Source of the DNA: CAWKKW01 sp963850345
GTDB taxonomy: Bacteria; Acidobacteriota; Terriglobia; Terriglobales; Acidobacteriaceae
Reading direction: 5' to 3'
Length of the DNA stretch: 64,000 nucleotides
Assembly (NCBI GenBank): GCA_963850345.1
Contig: CAWKKW010000005.1
Span: 806,001-870,000, forward strand
Shown here: positions 8,413-16,850 of the stretch, piece after piece
Position numbering within the stretch: position 1 is the stretch's first letter
Layout of the letters: the number at the start of each line of letters is the position of its first letter
Made by a program: the position numbers and the translations under genes
The notes under the pieces: model-generated
Seen by the model: the letters and a program-made list of their open reading frames with translations, nothing else
Databases searched by the model: none
What the model was told of the DNA's origin: nothing

Positions 8413-9873
8413 TCAGACCTGGTTGGTTGCGGTGGGTGGATCGGGCAGGCTGGTGAGCGAGAATTGGCGTGCGGCTTCGAGCAGGCGGGCGACCGATTCG
8501 CGGGAGCACGACTCGCTGTAGATGCGCAGCAGCGGTTCGGTGCCGGAGGTGCGCAGCATCAGCCAGGTCTCGGCGGCATTGGGTTTGGTGTGCGCTTCGG
8601 GGTTGTCGAGGAAGAACTTGATGCCGTCAAGGGTCTCGACGCGCAGCACGGGCATGCCGGCGAAGTCCTTGATTCCGGCGTTGGCGCGGGCGATGGTGGC
8701 GCGCTTCAAAGAGTCGTCGATGTGAAGATCGATTCTGCCGTATTGATGCTCGCCGTATTCGCGCTGCAGGCTCTCGACGAGTTGGCCCAGGGTCTTACCT
8801 TCGTCGGCCATGACGTTGGCGATCAGCAGAGCCATGAGCAGCCCATCGCGTTCGGGCAGATGGCGAGTGATGCCGATGCCGCCCGCCTCTTCCCCGCCCA
8901 TGAGAATGTTTTTTTCGAGCATGAGATCGCAGACATATTTGAAGCCGATGCCGTGTTCATGAAGGGTACGGCCGTAGCGCGCGCAGATGCGGTCGAGCAT
9001 GCTGGTGGTATTGAAGGCGCGGGTGACATCGCCGGGCCAATGCTTGCGCTCGAGAATCCAGCGGAGGATGAGCGAGAAGATTTTATGCGGGTCGATGAAG
9101 ATGCCGTGTTCATCGACGGCGCCGATGCGATCGGCATCGCCGTCGGTGACCAGGCCGGCATGGCAGAGATGTTGGAGGACGGTGTCTTGAAGAGCGCGAA
9201 CGTGGGGCTCGATGGGTTCGGGGTTGATGCCCGGAAAGAGCGGGTTGGCTTCAGCGCGAATTTCGAGGTGAGGAATATGGGCCTGCTGAAAGATGCCGGA
9301 GAGGATGCCCGCGCCTGCACCGTACATGGAGTCGATGGCGAATTTGAATCCGGAAGCGGCGATGTGTTTGAGGTCGACGAAGGCTCGAAGGGCTTCGATG
9401 TAGGGAGTTTGAAAGTCGGCTTCGGAGAGTGGTGCGGAATGAGGCGCGCGCGGCGGCGGCTGGTTGAGGCGGGATTCGATCTGCGCGATGATGGCGGGCC
9501 GGGCAGCGCCTCCGTAGGACGCTTTGTACTTCACGCCATTCCACTGGTAGGGGTTATGGCTGGAAGTGATCATGACGCCCCCGGCGCAGCCTAGCCGGCG
9601 CACAGCGAACGAGAGCGCAGGGGTAGGGGTGATGCGGTCGGCCAGATGGACGGGAATGCCGGCGGCGCAGGCGACCTCAGCGACCGCGAGCGCGAAGTTG
9701 CGGGACCCGAAGCGGGTATCGTAACCGATGCAGATACCTTTTGCGGGGTCCTCGTGGTCGCAGACATAGTTGGCGATGGCGGCGGCAGCAACACGCACAT
9801 TTTCGAACGTGAAATCATCGGCGAGGATGCCTCGCCAACCGTCGGTCCCGAACTTGACGGGAGAGTTCGCCAT
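8413..9873 (-). CDS. manB: Phosphomannomutase/phosphoglucomutase
   Basis: An alpha-D-phosphohexomutase that interconverts hexose 6- and 1-phosphates and so feeds mannose-1-phosphate to the neighbouring ManC. In the 486-residue sequence the phosphoserine loop TSSHNP (about 103-108), metal loop DGDADR (244-249), sugar-specificity loop GGEEAGG (326-332) and phosphate-binding RTSGTEP are all present. AAAGG lies about six bases before the ATG. The gene is placed 12 bases after manC in the order manA-manC-manB-rfbD, which supports a GDP-mannose operon. Choice between glucose and mannose substrate cannot be read from the motifs; the neighbours favour mannose. Confidence 0.9.
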   Translation of the reverse strand: MANSPVKFGTDGWRGILADDFTFENVRVAAAAIANYVCDHEDPAKGICIGYDTRFGSRNFALAVAEVACAAGIPVHLADRITPTPALSFAVRRLGCAGGVMITSSHNPYQWNGVKYKASYGGAARPAIIAQIESRLNQPPPRAPHSAPLSEADFQTPYIEALRAFVDLKHIAASGFKFAIDSMYGAGAGILSGIFQQAHIPHLEIRAEANPLFPGINPEPIEPHVRALQDTVLQHLCHAGLVTDGDADRIGAVDEHGIFIDPHKIFSLILRWILERKHWPGDVTRAFNTTSMLDRICARYGRTLHEHGIGFKYVCDLMLEKNILMGGEEAGGIGITRHLPERDGLLMALLIANVMADEGKTLGQLVESLQREYGEHQYGRIDLHIDDSLKRATIARANAGIKDFAGMPVLRVETLDGIKFFLDNPEAHTKPNAAETWLMLRTSGTEPLLRIYSESCSRESVARLLEAARQFSLTSLPDPPTATNQV

Positions 9874-9885
9874 ACAGGCCTTTCT

Positions 9886-11001
9886 TCAGAGGAGTTCGTT
9901 GCGCCTGGCCGCGGCCAGCGCCTTCACCAGGGTGCCAACGTCCTGCGAGCGCGTACGGGTGGTGACCAGGATGGCATCGTCGGTCTCGACTACAACGAGA
10001 TCTTCCACGCCGACCAGTGCGACGAATTTTCCCGGGGCGTAGGCATAGTTGCCGTGAGCGTCGAGCGCCAGGGTGCCGGTAGCTTCTGTGACGTTTTCGT
10101 CAGCGTCGGTGTGGGTGGCGCGCGAGAGATGATGTTCGTAGAGCGCGGCCCAGGAGCCGAGGTCGTTCCATCCAAAGCTTGCAGGCAGGCAATAAAGATT
10201 GGAGGCCAGTTCTCCCTTGGCGGAGCGCGGCTCGAGCACGGCAAAGTCCACGCTGATGTCTTCGCATTGGGGATAGAGAGAGGCGAAGGTGGCATCGAAC
10301 TCGGGCGTGCCGTGGGCCGCGGCAATTTGTTCCAGCAACGGTGCCATATCGGGCTTGTGTTCGCGGATCGCGTTGACCAGGGTGCGGGCGCTCCATACAA
10401 AGATGCCGCTGTTCCAAAAGTAATTGCCCGCTGCGAGGAATTGAACAGCGCGTGCTTCGTTGGGCTTCTCTGTGAATCGCCGCACACGGATGGCGCCATC
10501 CTCGAGGATGGCTCCGGTTTCGATGTAGCCATATCCGGTTTCGGGGCGGGTGGGCGCGACGCCGAGAACGACGATGTTTTCGCCCGCCGCGGCGAGAGCG
10601 ATGGCGCGTTCAATGACCGCGAGGAAGTGGGGTTCATCGTCAATGACGTGATCCGCGGGAAACATGCCGAGAATGGCGTCGGGGTGTTCGCGTTCGATGA
10701 GGAAGGCGGCGAGGCCGGCAGCGGGTGCGGTGTTGCGGGCCGCGGGTTCTGAGACTATTTGAGCGGCCGGGATCGATGGCAATTGCAGGCGGATCGTGTC
10801 CGCAAGCTTGTCGTTGGTAATGACCCAGGCGTGGTCGGTGCGGGCGATGGGCAGAATGCGATCGAGGGTTTGCTGAATCATGGTGCGGGAGCCATCGAGG
10901 GCGAGCACCTGCTTTGCCCGGGTCTGCCGGCTTCGCGGCCAGAACCGCGTACCGCTGCCTCCGGCGAGAATGACGGGGCAAAACTCGAGTGAAGGTCCCA
11001 A
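9886..11001 (-). CDS. manC: Mannose-1-phosphate guanylyltransferase
   Basis: Makes GDP-mannose from GTP and mannose-1-phosphate. The nucleotidyltransferase loop ILAGGSGTRFWPRSR lies at about residues 11-25, followed by KQVLAL. The middle contains GMFPADHVI and PETGYGYIE, and NSGIFVWSA and GWNDLGSW follow, all typical of the GMP-type pyrophosphorylase. At 371 residues it lacks the C-terminal isomerase domain of bifunctional ManC/AlgA enzymes; that activity is supplied by the separate manA next door. I use the TTG at 11001 because AGGAG lies about nine bases upstream and the core motif begins ten residues later. Confidence 0.93.
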   Translation of the reverse strand: MGPSLEFCPVILAGGSGTRFWPRSRQTRAKQVLALDGSRTMIQQTLDRILPIARTDHAWVITNDKLADTIRLQLPSIPAAQIVSEPAARNTAPAAGLAAFLIEREHPDAILGMFPADHVIDDEPHFLAVIERAIALAAAGENIVVLGVAPTRPETGYGYIETGAILEDGAIRVRRFTEKPNEARAVQFLAAGNYFWNSGIFVWSARTLVNAIREHKPDMAPLLEQIAAAHGTPEFDATFASLYPQCEDISVDFAVLEPRSAKGELASNLYCLPASFGWNDLGSWAALYEHHLSRATHTDADENVTEATGTLALDAHGNYAYAPGKFVALVGVEDLVVVETDDAILVTTRTRSQDVGTLVKALAAARRNELL

Positions 11002-11056
11002 CGCTATTTGCTCCTTTTACAGTTACGATCCCAACTTGGGCCCGAGAGAGCGGTGT

Positions 11057-12022
11057 TCATCGAGGCACGATCCTCATGACCTCGATGGGCGCATCGGCCT
11101 TGAGCGTCCACGGAGGAGCCGAGGCAGGAATGACGACGACCTGACATGGCACCAGGGAGAAGCTGTCAAAACCTTCTCCTTCCATGGTGGCGTGGCCGGA
11201 GGCGAGAAAGAGAATTTGCACACTCGCTGGATTTGCGGACGCGAGGCTTGCGGCGAGCGCGGTGTTGGATTCGATGCTATCGGAGCGAAATTGCTCGACG
11301 CGAAAGTAGCGTGCCTCGATGAGCAGAGTGTGGTCGTCTTCCGGCCTGGGCTGGACCTTGCCAGCAGCGGTGTGCATCCGCATGGCTTCAAGCGAGCGAT
11401 CGACGTGAAGTTCGCGGGGACGGCCGTAGTCGTACATGCGGTAGGTGAGGTCGCTGTTCTGCTGAGTTTCCATGATGACCAGGCCGGGGCCGATGGCGTG
11501 GACGGTGCCCGCGTCGACAAAGATCATGTCGCCCTTATCGACGGGGACCCATTCGAGATACGTTTCGAGGCGATTCTCTTCAATGGCGGCGCGAACCTCT
11601 TCTGGCGTAGAGCCCGGCTTGAGGCCGAGGGCTACGGCTGATCCGGGCTGGGCATCGAGCGCATACCAGCACTCGGTCTTGCCGCGCGGGTCGCCGTATT
11701 TTTGCGCCATCGCATCATCGGGGTGCACCTGAACGCTGAGCTTTTCTTTGGGAAAGAGAACTTTGACGAGCAGGGGAAAGCCGCGGTCCGCGTGAGCGGG
11801 GCCGAGCAGTTGCGATGCGAAGTTGCTGGCTACGTCGCGCAAGGACTGACCCGCGAGGGGACCGGTTTCGAGCAGGCATTGGTCGCCGGTGAGCCATGCC
11901 TCGCCGATGGGATCGCCCTTCGATTCGACGGGGAACCAGGGGTGAAGATCTTCGTAACCCCAGATGCGTTTGCTGAAGAAGGGAGCGAGTCGAAACGGCG
12001 GCAAGGATTGCGAAGGTGCCAT
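11057..12022 (-). CDS. manA: Mannose-6-phosphate isomerase, class I
   Basis: A zinc enzyme that converts fructose-6-phosphate to mannose-6-phosphate, the entry step to GDP-mannose. The 321-residue form has the zinc ligands in LSVQVHPDD (Gln98, His100), KTECWY (Glu117) and AGTVHAIGPG (His175), and the N-terminal WGYEDLHPWF replaces the usual xIWG segment. The frame stays open to 12499, but that part has no similarity and runs antisense to the HD gene, so I begin at MAPSQSLPPF. GGAAGG is very close to this ATG; an ATG nine codons earlier (12049) is the alternative. First gene of the manA-manC-manB-rfbD run. Confidence 0.9.
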   Translation of the reverse strand: MAPSQSLPPFRLAPFFSKRIWGYEDLHPWFPVESKGDPIGEAWLTGDQCLLETGPLAGQSLRDVASNFASQLLGPAHADRGFPLLVKVLFPKEKLSVQVHPDDAMAQKYGDPRGKTECWYALDAQPGSAVALGLKPGSTPEEVRAAIEENRLETYLEWVPVDKGDMIFVDAGTVHAIGPGLVIMETQQNSDLTYRMYDYGRPRELHVDRSLEAMRMHTAAGKVQPRPEDDHTLLIEARYFRVEQFRSDSIESNTALAASLASANPASVQILFLASGHATMEGEGFDSFSLVPCQVVVIPASAPPWTLKADAPIEVMRIVPR

Positions 12023-12112
12023 ACCCTTCCACAGTAAACCATCGGGCATTTTTCTCGCGTGCGGTTGGGAGCGGGATTGCCGGAAAGGGCAGGCGGCACT
12101 TAGGCTGGCTGC

Positions 12113-12718
12113 ATGAATGCGGATTTTCGCACTGCTATCACGGAGTACATCGCACGGGAGGCGCGTCCCCAGGAGAAGTACGGACATCAGCCACGGCTGT
12201 ATGCGCTGACGCGCGCGATTGGCGGGGGGCTGGAGTACGACGACGATGTGGTGTTCGCGGCGGCGTGGCTGCACGATCTGGGCGTGTTTGTCGGGCATCG
12301 GCCGGAGGACCCGGTGGAACTTGCGCGCTGGGACCACGTTGCGTATGTGGTGGAGAAGGTACCGGGCATTCTGGCGTCGGCTGGTTTTGCGCCGGAGAAG
12401 ATACCGGCGGTGCTGGAGGCGATCAAGACGCACCAGCCGAAAGACGAGCCACGGACCGTCGAAGCAGTGATCTTGCGGGACGCCGACATGCTCGAGCAAT
12501 TGGGCGCGATCGGCATTGCGCGGACGCTCTGCAAGGTCGGGCGGGATACGCGGTATGCCACGTTCACGCCTGCGGTCGAGGTGCTGCGGCGGGCATTGGT
12601 GGAGTTGCCGGGACGTCTGCGGCTGGAGAGTGCGCGCAAGCTCGCCGAACCTCGGGTCCGGAGCTTAAGAGCGTTTCTCGAGGAGCTGGACGAGGAGGCG
12701 CAGGGGGCGCTGTTCTAA
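12113..12718 (+). CDS. HD-domain phosphohydrolase-like protein
   Basis: A 201-residue protein of the HD superfamily of metal-dependent phosphohydrolases; the substrate is unknown. The fold signature is visible as an early His (YGHQPRLYALTRAI, His25), the doublet in AAWLHDLGVF (His54, Asp55), a later His in IKTHQPKD, and RDADMLEQLG with the final conserved Asp. The charged C-terminal tail ends EELDEEAQGALF. It is divergent from manA, 90 bases away, and converges on the DegT gene. Nothing ties it to sugar synthesis beyond location. Confidence 0.85.
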   Translation: MNADFRTAITEYIAREARPQEKYGHQPRLYALTRAIGGGLEYDDDVVFAAAWLHDLGVFVGHRPEDPVELARWDHVAYVVEKVPGILASAGFAPEKIPAVLEAIKTHQPKDEPRTVEAVILRDADMLEQLGAIGIARTLCKVGRDTRYATFTPAVEVLRRALVELPGRLRLESARKLAEPRVRSLRAFLEELDEEAQGALF

Positions 12719-12744
12719 CTGATTCTGGATCGGGGATGTTCGGG

Positions 12745-13965
12745 TTAGCGAGTGGCCTGGTGCATGACTTCTTCGACCACGCGGCCGATGTCGTGCATGT
12801 CCTCTTCGGTGAGCGTGGGGTGCACGGGAAAGAGGATGCTGGTTTCGCCCAGTTGCCGCGCGATGGGAAGCCGGTGGGGCGGCCGCGTGGTTTCGGGGAA
12901 GGCTTGTTCGAGATAGACCTCGCTGCAACTGCCGGTGAAGCAGGGGATGCCGCGCGCGGTGATTTCGGCGACGATGCGATCGCGGGTCCAGCCTTCGCGG
13001 ATTAGTTCGGGACGAAGAAAGACATAGTACTTGTAGTAGCTGTGGTGGACCTCGGCGGGTGGAACGGTGACGCGAAGAGCGGGGATGCGTTCAAAGGCTG
13101 CGGTGAGCAGGGCGGCATTGCGACGGCGGATCGCGACCCATTCGGGCAGCTTGCGCAGTTGCACGCGGCCAATGGCGGATTGCATCTCGGTGAGCCGCCA
13201 GTTGGTGCCGATGGAGTCGTGGAGCCAGCGAAATCCGGGAGCGTGGCTGCGGCGGAAGACGGCATCGTAGCTCTTGCCGTGATCCTTGAAAGACCATGCG
13301 GCTTCGTAGAGTTGCGGGTCGTTGGTGGTGAGCATGCCACCTTCGCCGCCGGTGGTCATGGCCTTGTCCTGACAGAAGGAGAAGGCGGCGACGTCGCCGA
13401 GCGAGCCGACCGGACGACCGCGGTACGAGGCGCCGTGGGCCTGGGCACAATCCTCGACGACCTTGAGATCGAGGTCGCGTGCCAAGGCGAGAATGGGGTC
13501 CATGTCGCAGGGCCAACCGGCGAGGTGAACGGCCATAACGGCATGAGTGCGCGGAGTGATGGCGGCGCGAAGCGTTTCGGCGGTGAGGGTCTGGCTGTCG
13601 GGATCGATGTCGGCGAAGACAGGCTTGAGGCCGGCCAGGATCACCGAGCTCGCGGAGGCGATGAAGGTGCGGCTGGGTACGATGACTTCGTCGGCGGGTG
13701 AGAGGCCGAGCACACGCAAGGCGAGTTCGAGCGCGACGGTTCCATTGGCAACGGCGACGCCATGGCGACAGCCTGCGGCTGAGGCAAATTCTGATTCGAA
13801 GTGCTTCCCTTCCTCGCCGGTCCAGTAGTTGACTTTGCCACTGCGAAGCACGCGCTCCGCGGCTTCGATCTCGTCGGCAGCGAAGACGGGCCACGGGGCG
13901 AAGGGCTTCCGGCGAACGAAGGGCTCAGGCTTGGTCACGGGCGGCGATTGCGGAGAAAGAGTCAT
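12745..13965 (-). CDS. DegT/DnrJ/EryC1/StrS-family sugar aminotransferase
   Basis: PLP enzyme that aminates keto-sugar nucleotides for surface glycans. The 406-residue sequence has the substrate/PLP loop NGTVALELAL (about 74-83), DEVIVPSRTF, the PLP-pyridine Asp in VVEDCAQAHGA (Asp172) and the Schiff-base Lys in FCQDKAMTTGGEGG (Lys201). The exact sugar cannot be told. A CapD-like 4,6-dehydratase and a NeuC-like 2-epimerase nearby make a 4-amino-4,6-dideoxy-HexNAc intermediate plausible (inference). It lies 19 bases behind the epimerase gene, probably in one transcript. Confidence 0.9.
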   Translation of the reverse strand: MTLSPQSPPVTKPEPFVRRKPFAPWPVFAADEIEAAERVLRSGKVNYWTGEEGKHFESEFASAAGCRHGVAVANGTVALELALRVLGLSPADEVIVPSRTFIASASSVILAGLKPVFADIDPDSQTLTAETLRAAITPRTHAVMAVHLAGWPCDMDPILALARDLDLKVVEDCAQAHGASYRGRPVGSLGDVAAFSFCQDKAMTTGGEGGMLTTNDPQLYEAAWSFKDHGKSYDAVFRRSHAPGFRWLHDSIGTNWRLTEMQSAIGRVQLRKLPEWVAIRRRNAALLTAAFERIPALRVTVPPAEVHHSYYKYYVFLRPELIREGWTRDRIVAEITARGIPCFTGSCSEVYLEQAFPETTRPPHRLPIARQLGETSILFPVHPTLTEEDMHDIGRVVEEVMHQATR

Positions 13966-13984
13966 GGTCGGTTACATATTCAAG

Positions 13985-14944
13985 CTACGGCTGCGGGACC
14001 GGCGGACTAATGACGGTGCGGTACCAGGCGACGGTTCGTTCCAAACCCTCTGCGAATTGCACCTGTGGCTCATAGCCGAGGTGCTGGCGCGCGAGCGAAA
14101 GGTCCGCGAGCGAATGCTTGACGTCGCCGGATCGATCGGGGCCGTGTTCAATGGGGCCGGCATAGCCGGTGAGTTTGCGCAGTAAGTCACACGTCCGATT
14201 GAGAGTAATGCGCGAGCCGGTGGCGACGTTGAAGGTGCGACCGGAGACTTGTTCGGCGGGCACGCTGGCAGCAAGCAGGTTGGCATGGACCACATTCTCG
14301 ATGAAGGTGAAGTCGCGGCTCTGTTCGCCATCGCCGTAGATGGTGGGCGTTTCGCCGGCCAGCATTTTGAGAGCGAACTTGGCAAGCACGCCGGAGTATT
14401 GCGACGTTGGATCCTGATAGGGTCCGAATACATTGAAGTAGCGAATCGTGACCGTTTCCATCCCATAGACCTGCGCGAAGGAGTGCATGTAGAGTTCGCC
14501 GGTAAGTTTGGAGACGGCGTAGGGCGAGATGGGGTTGGGCTTCATCTCTTCGCGCTTGGGCAGGGTGGGCGTATTGCCATAGGCCGAAGACGAACCGGCG
14601 TAGACGACGCGGCGGACGCCGGCTTTGCGTGCGGAGACTAGAACCTGGAGCGTCGCCGAGACGTTGGCGTGGTTGGAGCGGATGGGATCCTGCAGTGAGC
14701 GCGGCACGGAGGGCAACGCAGCCTGGTGAAAGATACAGTCGACGCCGTCGCAGGCTGCGTCGGTGGCCTGCTGGTCATTCAGGTCGGCTTCGATGAGGTC
14801 CATGGCTTCGAGTCCACGAAGGTTGTCTCGCTTGCCGGTGGCGAAGTTGTCGAGGCCGCGTACGGAGTGGCCGCGGGCCAGCAGTGCGGCAACCAGCGAT
14901 CTGCCGATGAAACCCGCGGCACCGGTGACCAGGTAAGTCTTCAT
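13985..14944 (-). CDS. NAD-dependent epimerase/dehydratase (UDP-glucose 4-epimerase-like)
   Basis: Extended short-chain dehydrogenase of 319 residues. The N-terminus MKTYLVTGAAGFIG carries the GxxGxxG NAD loop, and LDNFATGKRDN follows the second strand. Catalytic Ser and Tyr-Lys appear in AGSSSAYG (Ser119 region) and SPYAVSK (Tyr142, Lys146). RYFNVFGPYQDP is typical of UDP-HexNAc/UDP-glucose 4-epimerases such as WbpP/GalE relatives. Substrate not assigned. It sits between the flavoprotein and the DegT aminotransferase on the same strand, so a role in the same nucleotide-sugar pathway is likely. Confidence 0.88.
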   Translation of the reverse strand: MKTYLVTGAAGFIGRSLVAALLARGHSVRGLDNFATGKRDNLRGLEAMDLIEADLNDQQATDAACDGVDCIFHQAALPSVPRSLQDPIRSNHANVSATLQVLVSARKAGVRRVVYAGSSSAYGNTPTLPKREEMKPNPISPYAVSKLTGELYMHSFAQVYGMETVTIRYFNVFGPYQDPTSQYSGVLAKFALKMLAGETPTIYGDGEQSRDFTFIENVVHANLLAASVPAEQVSGRTFNVATGSRITLNRTCDLLRKLTGYAGPIEHGPDRSGDVKHSLADLSLARQHLGYEPQVQFAEGLERTVAWYRTVISPPVPQP

Positions 14945-14996
14945 GCTTCTCTTTCAGATTGCAAGTTGTCACGCAGTTTGCGCAGGTGGAGGGGTG

Positions 14997-16568
14997 CTAG
15001 CGCCGGGCAGCAGTCTCCGCCTCTTCGTGGTATTCCATCTCCGTATTCACGGCCCAGATATTTTCCTTGTCGGTGCGGCCCTCGAGAATGTTGTCGACGG
15101 CGGTCATGGCGGTCAGCATGGAGTGATCCTGGTTATTGTATTTGTGCATGCCATTGCGACCGATCAAGAACAGGTTGGGAAAGTCGTCGAGGTAGTGGCG
15201 CAATTCGTCGAAGCGTTCATAGGTGCCGAAGTAAGCCGGGTAGGTCTTAGGCATGCGGATGACAGTAGAGTCGAGCACATCGGATTGCTTGAGGATGCCG
15301 ATGGTTTCGAGTTCGCGCATGGCGAGCGCACCCATGTCGTGGTCAGAGAGCGTCCACATGGGGTCGGATTCGTAACAGAAATACTCCACGCCGATCCAGA
15401 CGGTATCGGGTTCGCGGACCATGAAGGGGCTCCAGTTGTTGAAGATCTGGAGGCGGCCGGCGAGCACATCGGGTTCCTGAATATAGATCCAGTTGTCTTT
15501 GATGAGGCCGTTGGGCTGGTGTTCGTCGCGCACGCTGAGCCGTTTAACGAGCAGGCCGACGGTGATGAAGTCGCGATACTGGAGGCCTTCGCTGATTTCG
15601 CGAACGTCGCTTGGGATCGGCACATCAAGATCGCGGACGAGTTCCTGCACGGGCATGGTGGAGAAGAAGTAGTCCCCCGGATATTCGTGCCGCGCGCCTT
15701 GGTGGTCATGAGCGCCAACGCTGACGACGCGGCCGTGATCAACGTGGACGGCGTCGACGTCCACCTCGGTCTCGATGCGGCCGCCCATGGCGAGAACTTT
15801 CTGGGCGACGAGTTCCCAAAGCTGGCCGGGTCCGAATTTCGGATACATGAATTGTTCGATGAGCGAGGTCTCGGTCTGCTTCTGGCGGAGGTCGGAGCGG
15901 CGGGCTTTGCGGAAGAAGTGGAGCAGCGTCTTGGTGATGGAAAGGCCCTTGATGCGCTGTGCGCCCCATTCGGCGCTGATCTGATTGCAGGGCACGCCCC
16001 AGACTTTTTCGGTATAGGACTTGAAGAAGGTGGAGTAGAGTTCGCGGCCGAAGCGGCTGATGAAGAACTGTTCGAGATTGTCGACGCGGCGCGGCGGAAA
16101 CGCAGCGGACCAGAGATAGCTGAAGCCGATCTTCATGGTGCGCCAGAGGCCGAGCTTGCGAAGGGTGGGGCCGCTGAGGCTGATGGGATATTCAAAGAAG
16201 CTGCGGAGGAAGTAGATGCGGGAGGTGCGTTCGCGCAGCAGCATGACGGCGTCGGGATCGTTGCTCGCGGCGCGGGCTGCAGGGATTTCGCGCTGCTGCT
16301 GCTGATAGCCGATGGTCTGGCCCTCGCCGGCGGCGTCTTGCATGGGCAGGTGCTGCAGCCACCAGTTCATCACGCGATCGCTCTTGGAGAAGAAGCGGTG
16401 GCCGCCGATGTCGATGCGGTTGCCCTTGTACTGAACCGTTCGCGAGATGCCGCCCATGTAGGTGCTTTTTTCGAGCACGATGGGGAGGATGTCGCTGCGG
16501 GTGAGCAGTTCATAAGCGGCGGTCAATCCCGCCGGACCTGCTCCAATGATGACTGCGGTCTTCTTCAT
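14997..16568 (-). CDS. FAD-dependent oxidoreductase, amine-oxidase/UDP-galactopyranose-mutase-like
   Basis: A 523-residue flavoprotein starting MKKTAVIIGAGPAGLTAAYE (dinucleotide-binding motif), then VLEKSTYMGGISRTV and IDIGGHRFFSKSD, a pattern shared by UDP-galactopyranose mutase-like and protoporphyrinogen-oxidase-like proteins in polysaccharide clusters. The C-terminal flavin segment NLFLIGRNGMHKYNNQDHS supports the UDP-galactopyranose-mutase/amine-oxidase relationship. The reaction is not known; it could contract or oxidise a sugar nucleotide, or act on a lipid-linked sugar (inference). First gene of a three-gene minus-strand run with the epimerase and aminotransferase, divergent from the CapD-like gene. 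Confidence 0.85.
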   Translation of the reverse strand: MKKTAVIIGAGPAGLTAAYELLTRSDILPIVLEKSTYMGGISRTVQYKGNRIDIGGHRFFSKSDRVMNWWLQHLPMQDAAGEGQTIGYQQQQREIPAARAASNDPDAVMLLRERTSRIYFLRSFFEYPISLSGPTLRKLGLWRTMKIGFSYLWSAAFPPRRVDNLEQFFISRFGRELYSTFFKSYTEKVWGVPCNQISAEWGAQRIKGLSITKTLLHFFRKARRSDLRQKQTETSLIEQFMYPKFGPGQLWELVAQKVLAMGGRIETEVDVDAVHVDHGRVVSVGAHDHQGARHEYPGDYFFSTMPVQELVRDLDVPIPSDVREISEGLQYRDFITVGLLVKRLSVRDEHQPNGLIKDNWIYIQEPDVLAGRLQIFNNWSPFMVREPDTVWIGVEYFCYESDPMWTLSDHDMGALAMRELETIGILKQSDVLDSTVIRMPKTYPAYFGTYERFDELRHYLDDFPNLFLIGRNGMHKYNNQDHSMLTAMTAVDNILEGRTDKENIWAVNTEMEYHEEAETAARR

Positions 16569-16810
16569 CGAGTTTCGTTCGACCCTTCTACTTTGCCCCC
16601 GGGCTGCTGTAGCTTTCGTGCTGGTTGAGAATGCTCCCGGTTGGTTGCCAGACGTGGGGCGGATTCGTCCCAGTGTCTTAGACCATCATCGAACATCTCA
16701 CCTGCGAACAAAACCCGCAAATCCTGCCGGGTCGGTGGGCGCGTGACCGGATCAAAAGCGAGGTTCGTGGACTGGGGGAGGTGCGCATAAAATCGAAGAA
16801 ATTGTTCGCC

Positions 16811-16850
16811 AAGGAACTGTGCCCTTCCCGCGAAAGAACTGTGCCCGTCC
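16811..16850 (+). repeat. Direct repeat immediately before the CapD-like gene
   Basis: Two 18-base copies at 16811-16828 and 16833-16850 differ at two positions and share GAACTGTGCCC with a 22-base period. The second copy ends at the base before the ATG. It could be a regulator site or a local duplication. No Shine-Dalgarno is visible in it. Confidence 0.5.

Noticed and set aside
12023..12499. Upstream extension of the manA frame
   Set aside because: No similarity, runs antisense to the HD-domain gene; family N-terminus begins at 12022.
14943..16628. Long plus-strand reading frame antisense to the flavoprotein
   Set aside because: It mirrors codon phase of the real minus-strand gene in GC-rich DNA, has no domain similarity and no ribosome site. 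The same holds for long antisense frames over the BON gene (6590-7381), TPM gene (46714-47766) and ABC exporter (48197-49855).
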